The notes below the pieces were generated by a model that saw nothing but the letters and a program-made list of their open reading frames with translations, was not told the origin of the DNA and did no database searches. A DNA stretch of 57,317 nt. Origin: Alphaproteobacteria bacterium (lineage in GTDB: Bacteria; Pseudomonadota; Alphaproteobacteria; Micropepsales; Micropepsaceae). Where the stretch lies: positions 1-57,317 of the forward strand of contig CANHNJ010000016.1 in NCBI GenBank assembly GCA_947462105.1, in the 5' to 3' direction. The translations under genes and the position numbers were made by a program. Shown here piece after piece: positions 50,634 through 57,317 of the stretch (position 1 is the stretch's first letter; each line of letters begins with the position of its first letter).

Positions 50634-53600
50634 ACCATATCCTCCTTCACGCGGGCCACGCCAAAGCGCTGGAACAGAATCGGCAGGAGGAAAAGCGTCA
50701 GCACAGTGGAAGTGATTAGCCCGCCGATCACGACGATGGCCAGCGGCTTCTGGATCTCCGATCCGGGACCGGTCGCGAATAGCAGCGGCACCAGGCCCAA
50801 TGCCGCGATCGCGGCCGTCATCACCACGGGGCGCAGGCGCCGCCGCGCGCCGTCATAGACCACCTCGCGCATGGGCAACCCCTGCGCCAGCAACTGGTTG
50901 AAATAGACGATCAGCACCAGGCCGTTCAGGACCGCGATCCCCAGCAGCGCGATGAAACCTACCGAGGCCGGCACAGACAGGTATTCGCCTGACAGCCACA
51001 GCAGCAGGATGCCACCAATCAGCGCCAGCGGAATGTTGGCCAGGATCAGCAGCGACTGGCGCACCGAGCCCAACGTGGCGAAAAGAACCAGGAAAATAAG
51101 CCCCAGCGCCAATGGCACCACGATCATCAGACGCTGCGCCGCGCGTCGCTGGTTCTCGAACTGGCCGCCCCATTCCAGCCGGTACCCAGAGGGCAGCTTG
51201 ACATCCTGGGTTACCACTGCCTGCGCGGCTTCCACGAAGCTGACAAGATCGCGGCCCGACACGTTGGCCTGAACGGTGGCGAAACGCGAGGCGTTCTCGC
51301 GGTTGATCCGCACCGGGCCTTCGGGCTGTGTGATCTTTGCCACGTCAGCGACATGCACTACCCTACCCTCATCGCCTACCATGGCAACATTGCCCAGCAG
51401 TTCGGGACGGCTGCGCAGGTCCGCGGCGCCCTTGATGACGATGGGCACGCGGCGCCCCTGCTGGATGACGACGCCGGCATCCAGCCCTTCCAGCCGGGCA
51501 CGCATTTCTTCCTGAAGAACCTCGGCGGAAACTCCGGCATCGCCGGCCGCCATGCGATCGATGTCGGTCTGCAGATAACGCACGGAATCGCCGGCCATGG
51601 TGAAAACCTCCGATGCGCCCTGAACCTTGGCCACCGCCGCGCGAATTTCTTCCGAAAGGCGGCCCAACGCCTGCAAGTCCGGTCCGAAGACCTTTATAGC
51701 AAGGTCGCCACGACTGCCGGTAAGCATTTCAGAGGTGCGCATCTCGATCGGCTGGGTGAAGACGTAGTCCACGCCTGGGAATTCCTGCATGACTACGCGT
51801 AGGGCTTCGACGATGTCCTCCTTGCTACCTGTTCGCCACTCCGAACGGGGTTTGAGCGTTAGGAAGAGGTCCGTTTCGTTAAGGCCCATCGGATCAAGGC
51901 CAATCTCATCGCTGCCCACCCGCGCCACGGCGCCACTGATTTCGGGAACCTGGGCCAGCACGGCCTGCTGCACTGCACGATCCACGGCAACAGACCGCTC
52001 CAGCGTGATCGAGGGCAGCTTCGCCAGCTGGATAATGATGGAGCCTTCATCCATGGTCGGCATGAAAGTCTTGCCGACCGAGATATAGGCCAACGCTGCT
52101 ACGGCGAATGCCAAGCCAACGCCGATATAGAGCCGTATAGGCTTTCGCAGGGCAGCCGCCAACGCCCCGGAGTAGAGCGGCATCAGCTTGCGCATCAGCC
52201 ATGGTTCGCCATGGACGCCCGGCTTCAGCACCAGCGAGGCGATAACGGGAATGAGCGTAAGCGACAGCAGCAGCGACCCCGACAAGGCAAAGATGATGGT
52301 CAACGCCACCGGCGCGAACAGCTTGCCTTCCAGCCCCTGCAGCGACAGCAGCGGCAGAAAGACCAGGCAGATAATGACGATGCCCGACGCCACGGGCACG
52401 GCCACTTCCGACGCGGCGCGGTAGATAACATGAAGATAGGGCACCTTGCCGTCCTGGCGATGATGGCCCAGCCGCTCCACCGTGTTCTCGACCACCACCA
52501 CGGCGGCATCCACCAGCATCCCGACGGCGATGGCCAGGCCGCCCAGACTCATCAGGTTGGCAGTCAGGCCGAACAGCATCATCATCAGGAAAGTAATCAG
52601 CGCGGCAAAGGGCAGCGTCAGCGCCACCACGATGGCGGCACGCAGGTTGCCCAGGAACAGCAGCAGCAGCACGACGATCAGCACGGTTGCTTCCAGCAGG
52701 GCATGCTCCACGGTGCTGACCGCACGGCTGATGAGATCGGCGCGATCATAGAAAACGTTGATGTGAACGCCCTCGGGCAGGTTTGCTTCCAGTTCCTGCA
52801 GGCGGGCGCGTACCCCAGCCACCACCGCGCCGGTATCAGCGCCGCGCAGGCCCAGCACCAGGCCCTGCACCGCCTCGCCCACGCCATCGCGGGTCACCGC
52901 GCCATAGCGGGTCAGAGTGCCAGTGCGTATCTGCGCCACGTCACCCAGCCGTACGCTGCCGCCACCGCGCGTTGGCACGATGACCTGCCGCAAATCTTCC
53001 AGCGTCTGGATTGCGCCCACGGCACGCACGATCAGGGCCTCTTCGCCTTCATTGACGCGGCCTGCGCCGTCATTGCGATTGGCAGCGGCGATGGCGTCGC
53101 GGATATCGGAGACGCGCAAGCCCGCCGAGATCAGCGCCGCATCATCGGGCACCACCTCGAAGCTGCTGACAAAACCACCCAGTGCGTTCACATCGGCGAC
53201 ACCGGCAATGGTGCGCAAGGCGGGACGGATGGTCCAGTCCAGCAGGGTGCGCCGCTCTGCCAGACTCAGCGTGCCACCCTCGATGGTGAACATGAAGATT
53301 TCCGACAAGGGCGTGGCAATGGGGGCAAGCCCGCCACTCACCGTATCTGGCAGACTGTCCATGGCCTGCGACAGCCGTTCGCCCACCTGCTGGCGCGCCC
53401 AATAGACATCTGTGCTGTCGGTGAAATCTATGGTGATGTCGGCGATGGCATATTTCGCCATGGACCGTAGGATCACCTGATCGGGGATACCCAGCAGCTC
53501 CAATTCGAGGGGCGCGATCACGCGCTGCTCGACCTCCTCCGGCGTCATCCCCGGAGCCTTCAGGATGATCTTCACCTGGGTGGTGGAAATGTCGGGATAT

Positions 53601-53713
53601 GCGTCGATCGGCAGGCGCGAGAAGGCATAGCCGCCCGCCGCCAGCAGCAAACCCGCAAGCACCAGCATCAGCATCCGCTGGCTCAGGGAAAGTTCGATGA
53701 TTCGGCGCAGCAT
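50630..53713 (-). CDS. czcA: Heavy-metal efflux RND pump (CzcA/CusA family)
   Basis: A 1027-aa inner-membrane proton-driven pump. It starts MLRRIIELSLSQRMLMLVLA, with GGYAFSRLPIDAYPDIS and an even pattern of about twelve transmembrane segments. The TM4 signature is GMLVDAAVVVVENTVERLG (about residues 397-415), keeping the proton-relay Asp and Glu. Its DAA spacing resembles HME4-type (copper/silver) more than the classic DG motif of CzcA, so metal choice is open; the czc name is by family only. Near the C-terminus, GIAVLNGLVLIVYFNQLL replaces the second repeat signature. It overlaps DUF3240 by 4 bases and follows czcB by 2. Confidence 0.92.
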   Translation of the reverse strand: MLRRIIELSLSQRMLMLVLAGLLLAAGGYAFSRLPIDAYPDISTTQVKIILKAPGMTPEEVEQRVIAPLELELLGIPDQVILRSMAKYAIADITIDFTDSTDVYWARQQVGERLSQAMDSLPDTVSGGLAPIATPLSEIFMFTIEGGTLSLAERRTLLDWTIRPALRTIAGVADVNALGGFVSSFEVVPDDAALISAGLRVSDIRDAIAAANRNDGAGRVNEGEEALIVRAVGAIQTLEDLRQVIVPTRGGGSVRLGDVAQIRTGTLTRYGAVTRDGVGEAVQGLVLGLRGADTGAVVAGVRARLQELEANLPEGVHINVFYDRADLISRAVSTVEHALLEATVLIVVLLLLFLGNLRAAIVVALTLPFAALITFLMMMLFGLTANLMSLGGLAIAVGMLVDAAVVVVENTVERLGHHRQDGKVPYLHVIYRAASEVAVPVASGIVIICLVFLPLLSLQGLEGKLFAPVALTIIFALSGSLLLSLTLIPVIASLVLKPGVHGEPWLMRKLMPLYSGALAAALRKPIRLYIGVGLAFAVAALAYISVGKTFMPTMDEGSIIIQLAKLPSITLERSVAVDRAVQQAVLAQVPEISGAVARVGSDEIGLDPMGLNETDLFLTLKPRSEWRTGSKEDIVEALRVVMQEFPGVDYVFTQPIEMRTSEMLTGSRGDLAIKVFGPDLQALGRLSEEIRAAVAKVQGASEVFTMAGDSVRYLQTDIDRMAAGDAGVSAEVLQEEMRARLEGLDAGVVIQQGRRVPIVIKGAADLRSRPELLGNVAMVGDEGRVVHVADVAKITQPEGPVRINRENASRFATVQANVSGRDLVSFVEAAQAVVTQDVKLPSGYRLEWGGQFENQRRAAQRLMIVVPLALGLIFLVLFATLGSVRQSLLILANIPLALIGGILLLWLSGEYLSVPASVGFIALLGIAVLNGLVLIVYFNQLLAQGLPMREVVYDGARRRLRPVVMTAAIAALGLVPLLFATGPGSEIQKPLAIVVIGGLITSTVLTLFLLPILFQRFGVARVKEDMV

Positions 53714-53715
53714 GG

Positions 53716-54759
53716 CTATTCCCGCACGCTCGCCGCTTTCAGTTCGCTCAGGCCAGATACCGCGACGCGGTCGCCGGCAGCAAGCCTGCCGCTAACGGTG
53801 GCATCCGCCGGCCCGCGCGCCAGTACCTTCACCGGCACCGCCTCGAAGCCGCCACTGCGCACCACAAACACCGCTGGGCCGCTCGACATTTCCATCACTG
53901 CATCACGCGGCACGGTCAGGCTGCCGGAGGCCGCCCGTTGCATCAGCGTCAGGCGTACCGTTTGCCCCCCAACCAGCCCGCCCGGCGATGTCAGCCGGGC
54001 GCGCATCGTCGCGGAACGGGTCTTGGGATCAATGAAGGTGCCCGCAGCAACCACTTCGCCAGCGACACCGGCCATCCCATCCACGCGCACACCATCGCCC
54101 GGCGCAATGCGGCCTACGGCGCTGGCGGGCAGCGCTCCTTCGACCCAAAGCTCAGAACGGGTATCGATGGTCATCAGTGTCTGCATGGCGGCCACCTGGT
54201 CACCCACATGCGCCTGCACAGACGTGATGCGACCACTCTGTGGCGCGGTCAGGCGATAGCCGCCTTCCGGCGTCCGGGTGGCGCGCGCCATAGCGCTGCG
54301 GCTGGCGGCAAGTTCGGCTGCGGCCGCCTGTTCGGCCGCCATCGCTTCCTCTGCGCGCGACGGGGGTGCGATGCCTTCCTTCACAAGGGCGCGTGCCCTG
54401 TCAGCAGCGGCCTTCGTGCTGCGATACTGCGCTTCCTGACCCTGCAGGCGCCCCAGCGCCGCGCCCGCGTCGCTGCTGGCGATCACGGCCAAGGCTTCGC
54501 CCTTCTTAACGTTCTCACCTTCGAGCCGGATCAAGCTCTGCACCGACCCTGCAAATGGAGCGGATACGGGAATGCGCGAGTCCGGTGCCGGCGTGACCCG
54601 CCCCAGCACGGAAACCGCGGGCTGGGATGTCGCAGGCTGTGCCGGCGCGGTGCGAATGCCCAGGCGCTGCATCTGCTGCTGCGTGACCGTAATGATGGCG
54701 GCCTGCGCCCCGTTGGTAAGCAGCAGCATTAGCGCCAAGAGAGCCATAATTTTATACAT
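53716..54759 (-). CDS. czcB: CzcB-like periplasmic membrane-fusion protein
   Basis: A 347-aa adaptor linking RND pump and outer-membrane duct. A signal peptide (ALLALMLLLTNGAQA) is followed by a lipoyl half-motif (RIPVSAPFAGSVQSLIRLEG), a helical hairpin (RLQGQEAQYRSTKAAADRAR, EEAMAAEQAAAAELAASRSA), a second lipoyl half (GYRLTAPQSGRITSVQAHVG) and beta-barrel/MP domains to the end. No His-rich metal-binding N-terminus is seen. First gene of the efflux operon; the promoter should lie in 54760-54880. No czcRS-type regulator is adjacent. Confidence 0.86.
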   Translation of the reverse strand: MYKIMALLALMLLLTNGAQAAIITVTQQQMQRLGIRTAPAQPATSQPAVSVLGRVTPAPDSRIPVSAPFAGSVQSLIRLEGENVKKGEALAVIASSDAGAALGRLQGQEAQYRSTKAAADRARALVKEGIAPPSRAEEAMAAEQAAAAELAASRSAMARATRTPEGGYRLTAPQSGRITSVQAHVGDQVAAMQTLMTIDTRSELWVEGALPASAVGRIAPGDGVRVDGMAGVAGEVVAAGTFIDPKTRSATMRARLTSPGGLVGGQTVRLTLMQRAASGSLTVPRDAVMEMSSGPAVFVVRSGGFEAVPVKVLARGPADATVSGRLAAGDRVAVSGLSELKAASVRE

Positions 54760-55465
54760 GGGCGAGGTTTCTCTGCTGAAGGGAAAGTTCTACGCCTACG
54801 ACGAAGCCGCCGCCCGCGTGATAGGAAATATGTAGTGCATGCCAAGAAGGTGCTCAAGGCAGGTTGGGCAAGTCTTCAGCCGACCTTCTGACAGAGGGGC
54901 AGATTGATATTAGCGACCCAAATGCCAGCCTGTGACTGCAAGCAGCGGTAGTTTCGGACGCGCTCAGCCAACGGCGCAGGGTTGCAGCATCGACAGCTTT
55001 TAACAGGCATGAGCCAATTCCAGAATTTTACGACTGAATTATGGAGAATTGACCTGGACCACATTGCACTGGATCAAGTCGCTATCGATGGGCAGGCAGG
55101 ATACCTTACTCAATGTCCGCTTTGGGTCATAGGCTGCCATGCCCGCTTTGCGCCAAAAGCAGACGTTCGCTTGCGCTATCTTTTGGGCCTTTCATCGCGG
55201 ATGAACCATCCGTTCATGCCTGGGTTGCCCGGAATTTTTCCGCATACCAATGATCACTACCCACGTCACTGCCTACCAGTATGGGGGCCGGACACGCGAC
55301 TCGCTCTCACTAGCGTACTGCTACTCACTCTTGGCTTGAGGCCCGAATGCAGCTGGCCTGCCGGATATTTTGTACCAGCGTAATTGAGACAGCTGCATAG
55401 CTGGCGCTCCATCCAGATGGGTTGGCACGGAAAAGCCTGTGGCGCTGGGATAGATTGTAGGAATA
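54760..55465. other. Intergenic region upstream of the efflux operon, no gene supported
   Basis: 706 bases that should hold the czcB promoter and contain the double palindromic repeat at 55111-55170. A 133-codon plus-strand frame (54982-55383) passes through that repeat, has no family features, and is rejected. Confidence 0.6.
55111..55170. repeat. Double palindromic repeat of the TGTCCGCTTT type
   Basis: CAATGTCCGCTTTGGGTCAT, then a second related unit CCCGCTTTGCGCCAAAAGCA ending GACGTTCGC. Two adjacent, partly inverted copies of the unit found at 41981-42010. Its translation (ARFAPKADVR) is another familiar mis-annotation motif. Confidence 0.55.
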
Positions 55466-55780
55466 ATGAATACTTCCTCAACATCTTACCCCCACCTCAT
55501 TCTAGCCTTCGCCTTGCTATCAGCTTGCACAGCCGTCGAACCGGCACCCGTACCGTCAGCCATCCACCGCGATGCCCGCGGGCGCATAGAGCGTAGCGAA
55601 GCCGCCAGAGCAGCCTTCAAGCGTGAGCATCCCTGCCCGGCCACGCATCTGCCGACAGGCCCATGCCCCGGCTACATCATCGACCATGTGATCGCCCTGA
55701 AGCGCGGCGGGCCGGATACCCCGGCTAATATGCAGTGGCAGACCGTCGACGAGGCTAAGGCGAAGGATCGCGTGGAGTAG
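55466..55780 (+). CDS. Small lipoprotein with an HNH nuclease-like domain
   Basis: A 104-aa protein. The N-terminus YPHLILAFALLSAC contains a lipobox LSAC. The rest is one HNH-like module: AFKREHPCPATHLPTGPCPG (two Cys), YIIDHVIALKRGGPDTPANM (Asp-His, the His of HNH) and QWQTVDEAKAKDRVE. That is the layout of small secreted HNH endonuclease-like proteins. Whether it cuts DNA in the periplasm is unproven. It is isolated, with about 700 bases of noncoding DNA before it. Confidence 0.7.
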   Translation: MNTSSTSYPHLILAFALLSACTAVEPAPVPSAIHRDARGRIERSEAARAAFKREHPCPATHLPTGPCPGYIIDHVIALKRGGPDTPANMQWQTVDEAKAKDRVE

Positions 55781-56271
55781 CCCGCCACAGACTCTACGGA
55801 CTCCGCTGACAGCCATTCGCCCTGGCTGAGTCCCTGCCTAGCCGGGCGGGCGGATGGCGCTGGGCGAGTCTGGGAATGGCTGTGGTGGGGCCGGCGCCCG
55901 CGGTCGGTGCCTATGCTTTCGGGTTGGCGGCGGGTGCGCGCCGGACGAAACCTGCCTAGCAGGTCGAGCTTATCGTGCGATGGGCGAGGCAGTGAGGCGG
56001 GGTCATCTTAAAACTTCGTTGCTAGAAATTGTTGCGCGGTGGCGGACGGCCAGCCAGCCTAGTGCTCCGTTACAAAACCCGTAAGGCGATTTTTCCACCA
56101 CCGACACTCCAAGCGCCTAACCAGCCGCCGCCCCACTAGGGGCCTTATTGAGCGCCTGAAAATGGACTATGCGGCGCCATCCCCTCCGGATGCGAGCCTG
56201 GCCCCAATATACCCGCCTAAGCGCGTGACTTAAACTTAATCTCGGCACTGATTCGAAATCCGTGGAGTGAT
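55781..56271. other. Intergenic region, nothing identified
   Basis: 491 bases. The frame 55854-56084 is a low-complexity Gly/Arg/Ala run without start signal or family motif, so it is not called. No hairpin or RNA gene was recognised. Confidence 0.5.
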
Positions 56272-57141
56272 ATGGCTGCCTTGAGTTCCCGCACGGCGCG
56301 CCAGCGCCTCGTCTGCTGTTTTGCGGCCTTACAGCTTCTCGGCCTGACGCCTGCCGCGGCCCAGTTGCTTCCGTCTCACACCCTCAGCATTCCCCGTACC
56401 TCCCCCAGTCATTTCGATTGGGGCCTTTCGACCGGGTTGAACGTCAGCGCCGGCAATTACGGCGCCAAATGTGAGGTGAAAATCAAGTCGGTCACCTGCA
56501 ATACCACCGGCACCACTTTGATCGAGCTGCCGATGACGGTTATGCTGCAGGCGGGTCGCCTGCGGATGGAAGTGACAGCGAGCTTTATAAATATCCAGGG
56601 ACCGGGGAAAATTTCCGACAATTACTTCTTTCCGGTAGTGATGGCGCCATCCGCCACCGAACCAAAGCACCGCTCGGGGCTGGGCGACTTCACCATCGGC
56701 GGGGCCTGGCTCCTGCACCGTGAGGACGCATTTGTTCCGGCCATTGAAATCGGTGGCATCGCGAAACTGCCGACCGCGAGCAGCGGCTTAGGGACCGGCA
56801 AAGGCGATTTCGGCGCCCAGTTGAATCTCTATCGCACCCTGACGCCCTGGCTCACTGCCTATGGCTCGCTGGGCTATTTGTGGATTGGCGATATCAATAC
56901 GGTCAAGTTGCACAGCGGCGCCCACGCTACCGCCGGCGTCGATGTCAGGATTGCCAGTTTCGGCGGCGGCGCCATGCTCGATCTCCAGCAAAGCACCTGG
57001 CAGGGAGCACCAGACTATGCATCGCTCAATCCCTATTTCACCTGGCATTTTCTTGGTGGCGTAGGTGTCACGCTCTACACCACCATCGGTCTGACCCGCG
57101 CCAGCCCCAGCCATGGCTTTGGCGTTCGTCTATCGCTGTGA
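56272..57141 (+). CDS. Outer-membrane protein of the MetA-pathway/transporter-like family
   Basis: A 289-aa exported beta-barrel candidate. After a signal peptide (ending TPAAAQ) come alternating strands with short turns: FDWGLSTGLNVSAGNY, ELPMTVMLQAGRLRMEVTAS, RSGLGDFTIGGAWLL, FVPAIEIGGIAKLPTASSGL, GTGKGDFGAQLNLYRTL and a final strand GFGVRLSL. The SGLGDFTIG and LPTASSGLGTGKGDF motifs are those of phenol MetA_deg/transporter-like porins. It could pass hydrophobic substrates. It has no operon partner in view. Confidence 0.72.
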   Translation: MAALSSRTARQRLVCCFAALQLLGLTPAAAQLLPSHTLSIPRTSPSHFDWGLSTGLNVSAGNYGAKCEVKIKSVTCNTTGTTLIELPMTVMLQAGRLRMEVTASFINIQGPGKISDNYFFPVVMAPSATEPKHRSGLGDFTIGGAWLLHREDAFVPAIEIGGIAKLPTASSGLGTGKGDFGAQLNLYRTLTPWLTAYGSLGYLWIGDINTVKLHSGAHATAGVDVRIASFGGGAMLDLQQSTWQGAPDYASLNPYFTWHFLGGVGVTLYTTIGLTRASPSHGFGVRLSL

Positions 57142-57164
57142 AGACGGCAGCGGCAGGGCCGCGC

Positions 57165-57317
57165 TGAGTGGCCTGCCCCCTTTGAAGTGGCCCGACCTGA
57201 AGTATGGTTTTGACCACGGAGGAGAAGAGGAATGGCTAGGAAACGGCATAGTGCTGAAGAGATAGTTGGGAAGCTACGGCAGGTTGATGTGCTGCTGGCA
57301 CAGGGCAAGCCTGTTGC
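57165..57317 (+). mobile_element. Left end of an IS3-type insertion sequence, cut by the window edge
   Basis: Starts TGAGTGGCCTGCCCCCTTTG, 24 bases after the porin-like gene, followed 68 bases later by an orfA start. The end sequence resembles the arm of the 62-bp palindrome at 42304-42365. The right end lies beyond the window. Confidence 0.65.
57232..57317 (+). CDS. IS3-family transposase OrfA, partial at window edge
   Basis: ATG at 57232 behind GGAGAAGAGG; the first 28 residues read MARKRHSAEEIVGKLRQVDV then LLAQGKPV, the usual helix-turn-helix start of IS3-family OrfA. The rest is outside the window. Confidence 0.85.
   Translation, partial: MARKRHSAEEIVGKLRQVDVLLAQGKPV

Noticed and set aside
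54982-55383. 133-codon frame upstream of the HNH lipoprotein
   Set aside because: Runs through the palindromic repeat, no start signal and no domain; such frames are a known annotation artefact of these repeats.
55854-56084. 76-codon frame
   Set aside because: Low-complexity sequence, no ribosome-binding site, no similarity recognised.
1-57317. CRISPR array, tRNA or rRNA genes
   Set aside because: Looked for regular spaced repeats, cloverleaf-like arms with CCA ends and rRNA core motifs; none was recognised by eye. A tRNA scan or covariance-model search would be decisive.

Overview
The window is a GC-rich stretch of an alphaproteobacterial chromosome. This is inferred from an ECF11-type sigma factor with a ChrR anti-sigma factor, sphingomonad/caulobacter-style TonB-dependent receptors, the DUF1365 gene, and the GC-rich codon use that opens long false antisense frames everywhere. 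I cannot name the genus. I saw no rRNA, tRNA or CRISPR array.

Layout, left to right. (1) 0.1-2.4 kb: chrR and its ECF sigma gene (minus strand) diverge from a DUF1365 gene. The two promoters share a 13-bp palindrome that supplies both -35 boxes. (2) 2.4-30.5 kb: a long block of exported catabolic or oxidative enzymes. It holds a metallo-beta-lactamase-fold hydrolase, an EF-hand protein, three PQQ-type dehydrogenases (one fused to cytochrome c), an SMP-30/gluconolactonase-like propeller, an HpcH/HpaI aldolase with a signal peptide, an exported Rossmann oxidoreductase, a 968-aa TonB receptor, a GH54 arabinofuranosidase in a 1139-aa multidomain protein, and three NHL propellers. A Gld-type ABC exporter (ATPase, permease, GldG, DUF4340) sits inside it. 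(3) Decayed genes lie between the intact ones: urtE, a LuxR regulator, an allophanate hydrolase, an NrtA-like binding protein and a GGDEF cyclase. Three of the five point to lost urea/nitrogen scavenging. At two sites, two divergent genes are both missing their 5' ends, as a single internal deletion would leave them. (4) 32-42 kb: an exported two-domain VOC protein, an IS30 fragment, an esterase with a membrane protein, and a tight operon of an M81 (MlrC-like) peptidase with a complete Dpp-type ABC importer.

(5) 42-49 kb: an AT-richer accessory region with a DUF1800/DUF1501 secreted pair, XRE regulators, a degenerate M23 (NlpD-like) lipoprotein, a 62-bp MITE-like palindrome and an intact IS3-family element with matched terminal repeats. 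(6) 49-54.8 kb: a heavy-metal RND efflux operon in the order czcB-czcA-DUF3240-czcC. (7) 55-57.3 kb: a small HNH lipoprotein, an outer-membrane MetA-type protein, and the left end of another IS3-type element cut by the window edge.

The most coherent story is a periplasmic and outer-membrane sugar or aromatic oxidation platform: TonB uptake, glycoside cleavage, PQQ oxidation, lactone hydrolysis, and possibly an exported aldolase. It is punctuated by gene decay and mobile DNA. Several exported proteins of this block share short Gly-Arg-rich tracts.
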